DNA of 64,000 nt. Source: Bacteroidales bacterium (GTDB lineage Bacteria; Bacteroidota; Bacteroidia; Bacteroidales; Muribaculaceae). Numbering within the stretch: the first letter of the stretch is position 1; every line of letters starts with the position of its first letter. Under the pieces are notes generated by a model, which saw only the letters and a program-made list of their open reading frames with translations, was not told the DNA's origin and ran no database searches. The stretch lies in assembly GCA_004557385.1 (NCBI GenBank), contig SFEA01000001.1:1-64000 (forward strand). Direction: 5' to 3'. Both the position numbers and the translations under genes were made by a program. Positions 7,872-16,814 of this stretch are shown piece by piece.

Positions 7872-9695
7872 ATGAAGAAATTCGTATTGCAAACAATCAT
7901 TTTAGCGCTTGCGATGACGGCATTTGCGGCAGAGGCCGCCGGAGTGTCGTTCTCGGCACAAGCACCTCGTCAGGTGGTTCAAGGCAACCGTTTCTCGGTG
8001 GTGTATGTGCTGCGCAATGGCGAGGGCAGCTCGTTCACCGCCCCCGAGATTGAGGGCGCACAAAAAATATATGGACCGGCAGTTTCCACTTCCTATAGCC
8101 AACAATGGGTGAACGGCGTGAGCTCGAGCAGTTCGTCGGTTGAATACACTATGACATATAAAGCCGTAAAGGCTGGTACATACAACGTGGGTGCAGCATC
8201 GGTGGTGGTTGATGGCAAACGCCTCACAACCAAGCCGTTCAGCCTCGAAATTTTGCCGCCCGACAAGTCGGCATCATCGGCACAGCAAGGCGGTGGTGGT
8301 GCGGTGCGATTCGACGACATCGACACTCAAGAAGCAGGCAAAGAGGTGAGCGGCAAAGATTTGTTTGTGCGCATTGCCATGTCGAAAACCAATGTCTACG
8401 AGCAGGAGGCTGTGGTGTGCACCATCAAGCTCTACACAAAATATCAGATATCGCAGTTTATGCCTACACTCCAGCCATCTTTCAACGGTTTCTTGATTGA
8501 AGAATTGCCTCTTTCGCCATCGCTGAACAACGTTGAGCGCGTAGGCGGCGAAAACTATATGGTGGCAGAGCTGAAAAAATGCATTCTGTTCCCGCAGCAG
8601 TCGGGTAAACTCACCATCACATCGGGCAACTACGACGTCACTGTGGTGCAATACGAAAAGATTCGCAGCATATTCGGCTACATCCAGCAGCCTGTTGAGA
8701 AGAAGCTGAAAGTGAAATCGAACTCGGCATCGGTGAACATCACGCCGCTGCCAACGCCCAAGCCAGCCACATTCAATGGCGCCGTTGGCCATTTCACTAT
8801 CGAATCGAGCATCAACCCGCAACAGCTCAAGACCTACGAAGCTGCCACCTACAACCTTGTGATTCGAGGCAGTGGTAACATCAAATATGTGAAGTCGCCA
8901 ACCGTAGGCTTCCCGTCGCAATTCGAGGTCTACGACCCGCAGTCGAACATCAATGCCAAGCCAAATGGCTCAACCGTGTCGGGCAGCATAGCTTTCGACT
9001 ACACATTTATTCCGCAATTTGTGGGTAAATACAGCATACCAAAGACTGTGTTCACCTATTTCGACCCGTCGCAGCGCAAATATGTCACGCTGTCGACTGC
9101 CGACTACAACCTCACGGTGGGTAAGGGCAGTGGTGCACCTGCAACACATCGTGCCGGTGGCATGGAGCAGAAAAACCGCGACATATTGCACATCAAGCTT
9201 GGCGACTTGCATCTGCAAAAGCAGCACGATTATCTCATCGACAGCTTTGCCTACTGGCTGTGGTTCATTTTGCCTACATTGTTTGTGGCAGGATTGCTGT
9301 TCTATCATCGCAAGAGTCTCAAGGAGCGCACCAACATTGCCGTTATGCGCACCAAGCGAGCCAACAAGGTGGCACAAAAACGCCTCAAGACAGCCCGCAA
9401 ATTCATGGCTGCCAACGACAGCAATGCGTTCTACGCCGAGATGCTGAAAGCGCTTTGGGGATATTTGAGCGACAAGCTGGGCATACCGGTTTCGGAGTTG
9501 AGCAAGGATAACATTCAAGCCGAACTCGATGGCTACGGCGCAAGCGAGGATGTGGTGAAAGAAGTGATTGACGTGCTCGACAAGTGCGAGTTTGCACAAT
9601 ATGCGCCCGAATTAAGCGGCAGCGACATGAGCCATGTGCTTGAGCAAGCTGGCAATGTGATGGACAAATTGGAGAATACTAAAAAGAAAAAGTGA
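7872..9695 (+). CDS. batD: BatD, oxygen-tolerance envelope protein
   Basis: A 607-residue BatD-family protein. It has an N-terminal signal peptide (residues about 1-22), a long periplasmic region of repeated beta-rich domains with many PSFNGF- and GTYNVGAA-like strands, a transmembrane helix near residues 465-483 (WLWFILPTLFVAGLLFY), and a basic cytoplasmic C-terminal region. I chose the ATG at 7872 (MKKFVLQT) over a TTG at 7851, since it opens directly into the signal peptide. The stop overlaps the batE start in a TGATG arrangement, indicating coupled translation. The function is known only at the level of the operon. Confidence 0.9.
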   Translation: MKKFVLQTIILALAMTAFAAEAAGVSFSAQAPRQVVQGNRFSVVYVLRNGEGSSFTAPEIEGAQKIYGPAVSTSYSQQWVNGVSSSSSSVEYTMTYKAVKAGTYNVGAASVVVDGKRLTTKPFSLEILPPDKSASSAQQGGGGAVRFDDIDTQEAGKEVSGKDLFVRIAMSKTNVYEQEAVVCTIKLYTKYQISQFMPTLQPSFNGFLIEELPLSPSLNNVERVGGENYMVAELKKCILFPQQSGKLTITSGNYDVTVVQYEKIRSIFGYIQQPVEKKLKVKSNSASVNITPLPTPKPATFNGAVGHFTIESSINPQQLKTYEAATYNLVIRGSGNIKYVKSPTVGFPSQFEVYDPQSNINAKPNGSTVSGSIAFDYTFIPQFVGKYSIPKTVFTYFDPSQRKYVTLSTADYNLTVGKGSGAPATHRAGGMEQKNRDILHIKLGDLHLQKQHDYLIDSFAYWLWFILPTLFVAGLLFYHRKSLKERTNIAVMRTKRANKVAQKRLKTARKFMAANDSNAFYAEMLKALWGYLSDKLGIPVSELSKDNIQAELDGYGASEDVVKEVIDVLDKCEFAQYAPELSGSDMSHVLEQAGNVMDKLENTKKKK

Positions 9696-10462
9696 TGACC
9701 AAGAGAATTCTGTATACATTCATAGCATATTTGGTGGGAATTAATGTGATGTTCGCTCAGGATTTGGTGAAGCAAGCCAATAGCGAATACGAAAAGGACC
9801 ACTACGAAAAAGCCATTGAGCTTTACGAGAAAGCTGCAAAGCAGCAGGGCACCAGTAGCGAGCTGTATTACAACATCGGCAATTCGCATTACCGTCTTGG
9901 CAATCTGGGCGAAGCCATCTTGAACTACGAGCGAGCATTAAAGCTCGACCCGAACAACGATGATGCCCGCACCAACCTCGATTTTGTGAACGAAAAAGCT
10001 AACGTGAAAATCGACAATGGCGGTTCGTATTTCACCGACAAAATTGCAGGGTGGGTGATGAGCCGCTCGTCGAACTCGTGGGCAGTGATATCGGCGGTGT
10101 TGTTCCTGGTGTTTGTGGCAGCGTTGCTGGCTTACATTTTCATGAGCAATGTGGCAATTCGCAAGATTGGATTTTTTGGTGGCGGCATTGTGTTGGTGGT
10201 TATGCTGTTCACTTTGTGGTTTGCGTTTGCAACTCGCAACCATGCCGTAAACAGCAAGTATGCAATTGTGGTTGTGCCATCGTCTACACTCAGCACATCG
10301 CCACGTCTGCCTAAAGACAAAACCGAAGAGGCGTTCCTGCTCAATGAAGGATTCAAGGTTGAAGTGGTTGACAGCGTGAAGTCGGAGATGCTGTGGTATG
10401 ATGTGAAGACCAGCGACCAACACCGAGCATGGATTAAAGCTGGCGACGTAAAGATTATATAA
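9695..10462 (+). CDS. batE: BatE, TPR and SH3-like membrane protein
   Basis: A 255-residue protein with a signal peptide (ending near MFAQ, residue 21) and two TPR motifs at about residues 25-95 (YEKDHYEKAIELYEKA, YYNIGNSHYRLGNLGEA). Two membrane helices follow at about residues 130-152 and 160-180. The C-terminal periplasmic domain resembles a small SH3-like fold (EGFKVEVVD, HRAWIKAGDV). The ATG at 9695 overlaps the batD stop (TGATG); a GTG one codon earlier is possible. It closes the canonical batA-E order, and a PAP2 gene follows after 40 bp. Confidence 0.9.
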   Translation: MTKRILYTFIAYLVGINVMFAQDLVKQANSEYEKDHYEKAIELYEKAAKQQGTSSELYYNIGNSHYRLGNLGEAILNYERALKLDPNNDDARTNLDFVNEKANVKIDNGGSYFTDKIAGWVMSRSSNSWAVISAVLFLVFVAALLAYIFMSNVAIRKIGFFGGGIVLVVMLFTLWFAFATRNHAVNSKYAIVVVPSSTLSTSPRLPKDKTEEAFLLNEGFKVEVVDSVKSEMLWYDVKTSDQHRAWIKAGDVKII

Positions 10463-10502
10463 TCGCCCTTTGGCATAAATAAAACATAAAAAAGCGAAGC
10501 CT

Positions 10503-11165
10503 ATGAGTGGAATAATTGAATGTCTGCAGCAAGCCGACGAATCCGTTTTTTTGGCGCTAAACGGGGCGCATTGTGCCTATGCCGACAGCGTCATGTGGCT
10601 GTTTTCGGGTCGTTGGGCTTATATGTTGCCGGTGCTTGCGTTGCTGTATGTGGCATATCGCAGCGGCTGGAAACGCGGATTAATGATAGTGCTTGCCGTA
10701 GCGCTCACCGTGGTGTTGAGCGACCAGATAGCCTCGTCGCTGATTAAGCCGCTTGTGTGCCGTCTGCGTCCATCGCACGCCGAGCATCTGTGTGCCTATA
10801 TTCTCAATGGTCGTCGTGGTGGCATGTACGGTTTCGTGTCGAGTCACGCAGCTAACTCGTTTGGTGTGGCAGTATTGTTCATTTTACTTTCGCGCCACCG
10901 GCTGGTGGCAATAAGCATGCTGCTGTGGGCAGCCTTGGTGTCGTACAGCCGAATCTATTTAGGAGTGCATTACCCCGGCGATATTATTTGCGGAGCGTTG
11001 GTGGGTGTGGCAATGGCGTTTTTGGTGAACAAACTTGCCGAGCGTCTGCCCGAGCCATACCGTCCTGCAAGCTGTTTTAACGAGTGTAGCAGCCGGTTGC
11101 TGGCGGCATCGGTTGCCATTAATATGGTGGGCATTTTTGCCGCTTCAGTATTTTATTCGGTGTAA
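10503..11165 (+). CDS. PAP2 family lipid phosphatase
   Basis: A 220-residue integral membrane phosphatase of the PAP2 type. The three catalytic motifs are present: KPLVCRLRP near residue 82, SSHAANSF near residue 114 with the catalytic His, and SRIYLGVHYPGD near residues 149-160 with the second His. Several hydrophobic helices surround them. Family members remove phosphate from lipid phosphates such as undecaprenyl pyrophosphate or phosphatidate. The substrate here cannot be told from sequence. It follows batE on the same strand by 40 bp and may be in the operon. Confidence 0.92.
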   Translation: MSGIIECLQQADESVFLALNGAHCAYADSVMWLFSGRWAYMLPVLALLYVAYRSGWKRGLMIVLAVALTVVLSDQIASSLIKPLVCRLRPSHAEHLCAYILNGRRGGMYGFVSSHAANSFGVAVLFILLSRHRLVAISMLLWAALVSYSRIYLGVHYPGDIICGALVGVAMAFLVNKLAERLPEPYRPASCFNECSSRLLAASVAINMVGIFAASVFYSV

Positions 11166-11284
11166 AATATAAAATTTTTGTAAAATTATTTTGTGATATA
11201 AAAGATAAGTGATAATTTTATAACAGAAAATTAAATTTTTGAGATAATTCACATAAGTATTAACTTACTAAAAATTTAAATATC

Positions 11285-11539
11285 ATGGCTAAAACGATAA
11301 CTTTCAATGAACTGCGTAGAATCAAAGAGTCATTGCCTGAAGGTTCAATCCACAAAATTGCCGACAAGCTTAATGTAACTGACCAAACTGTTCGCAACTA
11401 TTTTGGTGGCACAAACTACGAATTTGGCAAAAATTGTGGATTACACATCGAACCGGGTCCTAACGGCGGTTATGTTGTTCTCGACGACACTCAAATCTTG
11501 GATATGGCTCTTGAAATTCTCGAAAAGAAAGAGGCGTAA
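11285..11539 (+). CDS. Small conserved HTH-like DNA-binding protein
   Basis: An 84-residue protein with a helix-turn-helix-like segment near residues 20-40 (HKIADKLNVTDQTVRNYF). A Gly-rich turn (GTNYEFGKNCGLHIEPGPNGGYVV) and an acidic C-terminal helix follow. It has no signal peptide. Similar small proteins are common in Bacteroidales and usually annotated only as DNA-binding. The gene stands alone, with an AT-rich upstream region and its own terminator. Its targets are unknown. Confidence 0.75.
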   Translation: MAKTITFNELRRIKESLPEGSIHKIADKLNVTDQTVRNYFGGTNYEFGKNCGLHIEPGPNGGYVVLDDTQILDMALEILEKKEA

Positions 11540-11568
11540 CTAAAGCAGAAAAGAACGTATTATAAAAA

Positions 11569-11607
11569 AGCATGAAACATCGATTAACCGAGTTTCGTGC
11601 TTTTTTT
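11569..11607 (+). terminator. Terminator after the small HTH gene
   Basis: GCATGAAAC at 11570-11578 pairs with GTTTCGTGC at 11592-11600 (one T-G wobble), followed directly by seven T residues at 11601-11607. It is a clear intrinsic terminator. Confidence 0.9.
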
Positions 11608-11684
11608 GTGCCAAATTGCGAGCTGCGTGCGAAATATTTTAGGGCTATGTGAATGATGCTATTTTATATTTCGAAATGTTTTGC

Positions 11685-11692
11685 TAATTTTG
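11685..11692 (+). promoter_or_regulatory. -7 element before the small membrane protein
   Basis: TAATTTTG at 11685-11692 matches the -7 consensus. The expected start of transcription near 11699 rules out the TTG at 11694 as the translation start and supports the ATG at 11709 or 11724. The -33 region is T-rich but lacks an exact TTTG. Confidence 0.5.
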
Positions 11693-11708
11693 TTTGTTTA
11701 AAGAAATA

Positions 11709-11900
11709 ATGTACACATTGTTTATGACTACTTCACAAATAATTCGCTTAGGGTTTATAGTTGCGCTGTGGCTCGTTTTGTGCTTCTTGCTGCTCACTCG
11801 TGCGTCGAGAATAGATTTCTATGTGATATTCACGATTGTGGCATCCGGAATAATCATCTTTGTGCCGTTATACAAAAAATACAAGAGAACGAAGGATTAA
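11709..11900 (+). CDS. Small two-helix membrane protein
   Basis: A 63-residue protein if the ATG at 11709 is used, or 58 residues from 11724. Two hydrophobic helices are seen, roughly IIRLGFIVALWLVLCFLLL and FYVIFTIVASGIIIFVPLY, separated by a short polar turn, with a basic tail (KKYKRTKD). I do not recognise a family. It sits between a terminator and dxs, preceded by a -7 promoter element, which supports real expression. It could be a small regulator of a membrane partner, but nothing in the sequence shows this. Confidence 0.5.
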   Translation: MYTLFMTTSQIIRLGFIVALWLVLCFLLLTRASRIDFYVIFTIVASGIIIFVPLYKKYKRTKD

Positions 11901-11971
11901 CGAGGCTTTAAGCGTCGGTAGCTGAGCAAGTTGTTTGATAGTGTGGTTGAAATAATAATACGGTTAAGACA

Positions 11972-13894
11972 TTGAATAAAGAGTATATAAATAGTAATTT
12001 TCCGCTATTGTCGCAAATCGACAGCCCCGTTGATTTGCGAGCATTGCCGGTGGAGTCGTTGCCTCAGGTGTGTAGCGAGTTGCGGCGTTTTCTCATCGAA
12101 TCGCTGTCGGTGAATCCCGGGCATTTTGCCTCGAGCATGGGTGCGGTTGATTTCACGGTTGCATTGCACTATGTGTTCAACACCCCATACGACCGCATCG
12201 TGTGGGACGTGGGTCATCAAGCCTACGGGCACAAGGTGCTCACAGGCCGCCGCGACGCCTTTGAGAACAACCGCAAGATGAACGGTTTGAGCGGTTTTCC
12301 AAACCCCAAAGAGAGCGAATACGACGCCTTTATTGCCGGCCATGCATCTAACAGCATATCGGCGGCATTGGGAATGTCGATTGCTGCTCAGTTGCAGGGC
12401 GATAAAGACCGCAATGTGGTGGCAGTGATTGGCGACGCCTCGATAAGCGGCGGCTTGGCATTCGAGGCTATGAACAATGCGTCGATAAACAAGAATAACC
12501 TGATTATCGTGCTGAACGATAACGATATGGCAATCGACGAGTGCGTTGGTGCATTTGGCGAATACATGTCGCACCTCAACACGTCGCGCAAGTATAACGA
12601 CATGAAGATGAAGGTGTATGAATATTGCGTTCGCCATAAGCTCATCAACGAGCATGGGCGCGGGCTCATACTTCGTTTCAGCAATAGTGTGAAGGCGCTG
12701 CTGGCTAATAGACAAAACATATTTGAAGGTCTGAACATTCGCTATTTCGGACCGTTCGACGGGCACGATGTTGCCAAACTTGTGGATGTGTTTAACGACA
12801 TTAAGGACATGAGGGGTCCGCGCATTGTGCATCTGCGCACGCGCAAGGGCAAGGGCTTTGCTCCTGCCGAGAAAGACCCTACCACATGGCATGCTCCCGG
12901 CAAGTTCAACAAGGACACCGGCGAGATTTTGTCGAAGCCGTCCGACCAGCCGCATCCTCTCAAGTTTCAGGACGTGTTTGGCAAGACCATAGTGGAGCTT
13001 GCGCAGGCCGACGAGAAGGTGGTGGGCATCACGGCAGCAATGCCAACAGGATGCTCGTTGACGTTCCTTCAGGAAGCCTTCCCGAAGAGGGCATTCGATG
13101 TGGGCATAGCCGAGGAGCACGCCGTGACATTTGCCGGCGGTTTGGCAAAAGACGGATTGAAGCCCTATTGCTGCATCTATTCGTCGTTTTTGCAGCGAGC
13201 CTACGATGAAATCATACACGATGTGGCGTTGCAAAATCTGCCTGTTGTGTTCTGCATCGACCGTGCCGGATTGGTGGGCGAGGACGGTGCCACGCACCAC
13301 GGCGCATTCGACTTGGCATATCTCAACTGCATACCAAACATGATTGTGAGTTCGCCAATCGACGAGCACTCGTTGCGCAACTTGCTTTACACGTCAAACC
13401 AAGTTGAGCACGGACCGTTTGCTATTCGATATCCGCGTGGCGGAGGTAAATTGGTCGACTGGCACAACGACATGCAGGTGCTGCCCATAGGCAAGGGCCG
13501 CAAACTGAGCAGCGGTGAACGAGTGGCAGTGCTGAGCATAGGCCCGTTTGGCAGCGACGTTGCCGAGGCTGTGGCTAAATTGCGCAGCGAAGGCGTTAAC
13601 GTAGCTCACTACGATATGATTTTCCTCAAGCCAATCGACGAGGCTATCCTCGAGGAAGTGGGCAAGATGTATCACACGGTAATCACTGTTGAGGACGGCA
13701 CAATTCGTGGCGGTTTGGGCTCGACTGTGGTGGATTGGTTCAACGACCACGGCTATTCGACGAGGGTGTATAAGATGGGCATCCCCGACGAGTTTATCTG
13801 TCAGGGTACGGTGGCGCAGCTGCGCGATTATTGCGGCATTGGCAAAGGTGAGATTAAAAACCGAATCAAGGAATTGTTTTACAAAACAGTGTAA
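11972..13894 (+). CDS. dxs: 1-deoxy-D-xylulose-5-phosphate synthase
   Basis: A 640-residue thiamine-diphosphate enzyme that condenses pyruvate and glyceraldehyde 3-phosphate, the first step of the MEP isoprenoid pathway. Visible landmarks are VWDVGHQAYGHK near residue 74, the cofactor-binding segment GDASISGG near residue 151, where most family members have GDGxxTGG, NDNDMAID near residue 187, and the transketolase pyrimidine-binding region with DVGIAEEHAVTFAGG. No in-frame ATG fits the conserved N-terminus, so I use the TTG at 11972. The trkA gene follows after 14 bp. Confidence 0.96.
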   Translation: MNKEYINSNFPLLSQIDSPVDLRALPVESLPQVCSELRRFLIESLSVNPGHFASSMGAVDFTVALHYVFNTPYDRIVWDVGHQAYGHKVLTGRRDAFENNRKMNGLSGFPNPKESEYDAFIAGHASNSISAALGMSIAAQLQGDKDRNVVAVIGDASISGGLAFEAMNNASINKNNLIIVLNDNDMAIDECVGAFGEYMSHLNTSRKYNDMKMKVYEYCVRHKLINEHGRGLILRFSNSVKALLANRQNIFEGLNIRYFGPFDGHDVAKLVDVFNDIKDMRGPRIVHLRTRKGKGFAPAEKDPTTWHAPGKFNKDTGEILSKPSDQPHPLKFQDVFGKTIVELAQADEKVVGITAAMPTGCSLTFLQEAFPKRAFDVGIAEEHAVTFAGGLAKDGLKPYCCIYSSFLQRAYDEIIHDVALQNLPVVFCIDRAGLVGEDGATHHGAFDLAYLNCIPNMIVSSPIDEHSLRNLLYTSNQVEHGPFAIRYPRGGGKLVDWHNDMQVLPIGKGRKLSSGERVAVLSIGPFGSDVAEAVAKLRSEGVNVAHYDMIFLKPIDEAILEEVGKMYHTVITVEDGTIRGGLGSTVVDWFNDHGYSTRVYKMGIPDEFICQGTVAQLRDYCGIGKGEIKNRIKELFYKTV

Positions 13895-13908
13895 TTAAAG
13901 CAAAGAAT

Positions 13909-15240
13909 ATGAAAATTGTTATTGTCGGTGCTGGTGAAGTGGGTAGTCATTTGGCTAAACTGCTTTCAAACGAATCGCACGACATATATGTTATAGACAA
14001 GGACGAATCGAAATTGGCGGCTCTTGATAATCAGAACCTGATTACGCATGTTGGCCGCCCGACCTCGTTTGAGGTGATGCGCAACGTAGATATTAGCGAT
14101 TGCGACCTGTTTATTGCTGTCACTCCCTACGAAACCAATAATGTTCTCGCGTGCTCGATGGCTAAAAGCCTTGGAGCAAAGAAAACGGTGGCTCGAATTG
14201 ATAACTACGAGTTTTTCAAGAAAGAAAATAAAGACTTCTTCACGCAGCTTGGTGTCGACGATTTGATTTATCCTGAATATCTTGCCGCCGAGGAGATGAT
14301 GATGGCTTTGAAGCACACATGGGTGCGAAATTGGTTTGAGATGTTCAACGGCGAGCTGATTGTGGTGGGCGTGAAATTGCGCAGTAAAGCCAAATTGCTT
14401 GGCTTGAAGTTGCGCGACACCTCAAACGTGTCGGGCTTTATGCACATCTGCGCCATAAAACGAAAATACGAAACCATCATTCCGCGAGGCGACGACATCA
14501 TCCTTGAAAACGATATTGTTTACATTGCCACCAAGGACGAATATCTCGACAAGGTGATTGACATTTGCGGCAAACGCCAATCGCGCATCGACAAGGTGAT
14601 GATTATGGGCGGCAGCCGCATTGCCAAGCGTCTGGTGCGCCTGTCGGATGGCAAATATGAGTTCAAGATTATTGAAATCGACAAGAAACGGTCGCACGAC
14701 TTGGCGTATAAGTTGCCCGAATGTCAAATTGTGAACGGTGATGGGCGTGACAACGAAATTTTGCGCGAGGAGCACCTCGAGAACTACGATGCATTTGTGG
14801 CTCTCACCGACAGCTCGGAAACAAACATACTTGGATGCCTTACCGCCAAGGAATATGGCGTGAAGAAAACCATTGCCGAGGTGGAAAACATACAGTTTAT
14901 TTCGGAGGCTGAAGGACTGAATATAGGCACAATCATCAACAAGAAGCTGTTGGCTTCGAGCAAGATATTCCAGACGCTAATCGACAACGACCAGAGCAAT
15001 GCCAAGTGCTTGGCGCTTGCCGATGCCGAGGTAACCGAGATGGTGGTGAAGGAAGACTCGAAGGTGACCAAATCGCTTGTGAAAGATTTGAAGCTTCCGC
15101 GCGAGATGACCATAGCCGGGCTTGTGAGAGACGGTGTGGGCTATCTGGTGCAAGGTAATACCGAGTTGAAGCCGGGCGACCACGTGGTGGTGTTCAGCCT
15201 GTCGGGGTCGATGCATAAATTGGAGAAGTGGTTTAATTAA
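13909..15240 (+). CDS. trkA: Trk potassium uptake regulatory subunit TrkA
   Basis: A 443-residue cytoplasmic NAD-binding regulator of the Trk potassium transporter. It holds two RCK modules: a first Rossmann fold with the GAGEVGSHLA nucleotide loop at residues 7-16 and an RCK-C domain to about residue 225, then a second Rossmann fold starting MGGSRIAKRL near 235 and a second RCK-C domain to the end. The duplicated layout is that of full-length TrkA. It is followed after 26 bp by trkH, its membrane partner, and follows dxs closely, a common order in Bacteroidales. Confidence 0.95.
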   Translation: MKIVIVGAGEVGSHLAKLLSNESHDIYVIDKDESKLAALDNQNLITHVGRPTSFEVMRNVDISDCDLFIAVTPYETNNVLACSMAKSLGAKKTVARIDNYEFFKKENKDFFTQLGVDDLIYPEYLAAEEMMMALKHTWVRNWFEMFNGELIVVGVKLRSKAKLLGLKLRDTSNVSGFMHICAIKRKYETIIPRGDDIILENDIVYIATKDEYLDKVIDICGKRQSRIDKVMIMGGSRIAKRLVRLSDGKYEFKIIEIDKKRSHDLAYKLPECQIVNGDGRDNEILREEHLENYDAFVALTDSSETNILGCLTAKEYGVKKTIAEVENIQFISEAEGLNIGTIINKKLLASSKIFQTLIDNDQSNAKCLALADAEVTEMVVKEDSKVTKSLVKDLKLPREMTIAGLVRDGVGYLVQGNTELKPGDHVVVFSLSGSMHKLEKWFN

Positions 15241-15266
15241 TACGAATAGTCGGCTTAAAACATAGG

Positions 15267-16748
15267 ATGATAGGAGAACGCAAATTATCGCTGAACATTG
15301 CTGTGGTGGCAAGGATTATTGGATGGCTGTTGATTATTGAATCGTCATTCATGGTGCTGCCGCTCATCACATCGCTGATATATTCCGAGCCGGTGAGCAT
15401 ACGGGCATTTGCCATCACCATAGGCATCACTTTGCTGGCAGGCGTGGCAATGACCTTTGGCATACGCCCAAAGCGAAACAATATGCACACACGCGAGGGA
15501 TTGCTGCTCACGGCATCGGTGTGGGTGGTGTTTTCGTTGTTCGGCTGTCTGCCATACATGCTGTCGGGCACATTGCCGCGGTTTGTCGATGCCTATTTCG
15601 AAATGATGAGCGGGTTTTCGACCACTGGCGCCAGTGTGATACGCGATGTTGAAAGCGTTGCAAAAGGCATACTGTTGTGGCGCTCGATGTCGCAATGGCT
15701 TGGCGGTATGGGAATCATTCTGTTCACCCTTGCCGTGCTGCCTATGCTGAACCATTCGGGTGGCGTGCAGTTGTTTAATGCAGAGGTGACCGGATTGACC
15801 CACGACAAGATTCGTCCGCGTGTCAGCCAAACGGCAACAAGCCTTTGGGCTGTTTACTGCGTGCTGTCGTTGGTTTTGTTGGCATTTATGTGGGCAGGTC
15901 CGATGGAATTTTTTGATGCCCTCAATCATACGATGGTAATCACATCTACAGGTGGTTTCTCCACCAAAAACGCAAGTATGGCGCATTGGAATTCGATGTA
16001 CTTGAATATTGTAGTCACCGTGTTCATGTTGCTTTCAGGTTTGAATTTCCACCTGCTGTATAAGTTTGCCGTGGGCGACCGTATGGCGATATGGAAGAAC
16101 GATGTGTTTCGATGGACAGTGGGGTTGCTTGTGGGCGTAGGCGTGATTGTCGGCATAAATGTGGTGTTGCAAGACACAATGGACAATAAGCTTATGGCAT
16201 TTGTTTGCGGCCTTTTTCAAACCATATCGGCGGCTACATCAACCGGATTGTCGGCATTCGACTATGAGGCTGACGGACCATTTGTGTCGTTGATGTTTGT
16301 CATGGTTATGCTGTTTGGAGCATCGGCTGGTTCAACAGCCGGTGGCGCAAAAATCGACCGCTTAGTGTTGTTGGTTAAGAACACATCAATACAGATATAT
16401 CATTTGCTGCATCCCAACACAGTGAAGGTGATTAGGGTGAACGGGCGAGTGGTAAATGACGAAGTTTATGCCAAATGTGTGGCGTTTTTGACGTGCTTTT
16501 TCATTATGATAGCCATAAGCACAATAGTTTTCACCGAATCGGGTATGCCGGCATTTGATGCCATCTTCACGGCGGTTTCGGCAGTGAGCAACGTTGGTAT
16601 GGGCTATGGCGTTACGGGCTTGCATGGCTCGTTTGCCGATATGAACGACTTGTGCAAAGTGGTGTTCTCGTTCGATATGCTTGCTGGACGACTTGAGTTG
16701 TTCACCATACTCATTTTGTTCACCCGCGGTTTTTGGAAGAAGAGTTGA
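15267..16748 (+). CDS. trkH: Trk potassium uptake channel subunit TrkH
   Basis: A 493-residue integral membrane potassium transporter subunit. Repeated membrane-pore-membrane units carry selectivity-filter-like loops: SGFSTTGASV near residue 115, TSTGGFSTKNAS near 231, SAATSTGLSA near 324 and SAVSNVGMGYG near 438. The QWLGGMGIILF segment near residue 148 is also typical. It should assemble with the adjacent TrkA. The next gene, ftsK, begins after 66 bp, which contains a promoter-like element. Confidence 0.95.
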   Translation: MIGERKLSLNIAVVARIIGWLLIIESSFMVLPLITSLIYSEPVSIRAFAITIGITLLAGVAMTFGIRPKRNNMHTREGLLLTASVWVVFSLFGCLPYMLSGTLPRFVDAYFEMMSGFSTTGASVIRDVESVAKGILLWRSMSQWLGGMGIILFTLAVLPMLNHSGGVQLFNAEVTGLTHDKIRPRVSQTATSLWAVYCVLSLVLLAFMWAGPMEFFDALNHTMVITSTGGFSTKNASMAHWNSMYLNIVVTVFMLLSGLNFHLLYKFAVGDRMAIWKNDVFRWTVGLLVGVGVIVGINVVLQDTMDNKLMAFVCGLFQTISAATSTGLSAFDYEADGPFVSLMFVMVMLFGASAGSTAGGAKIDRLVLLVKNTSIQIYHLLHPNTVKVIRVNGRVVNDEVYAKCVAFLTCFFIMIAISTIVFTESGMPAFDAIFTAVSAVSNVGMGYGVTGLHGSFADMNDLCKVVFSFDMLAGRLELFTILILFTRGFWKKS

Positions 16749-16796
16749 TTACATTAACATAAAAGGAGAAAAATAGGTTTTAAGAAGTAAAATTTG

Positions 16797-16804
16797 TAAA
16801 TTTG
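16797..16804 (+). promoter_or_regulatory. -7-like element just upstream of ftsK
   Basis: TAAATTTG at 16797-16804 fits the -7 consensus and lies 10 bp before the ftsK ATG at 16815. Transcription from it would give almost no leader. The -33 position is T-rich without an exact TTTG. Confidence 0.35.
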
Positions 16805-16814
16805 TAAAAAAACA

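Noticed and set aside
12005..13369. Long minus-strand open frame of 454 codons
   Set aside because: It lies wholly inside dxs, is rich in His, Cys and Arg as expected of an antisense frame in this base composition, and has no recognisable domain.
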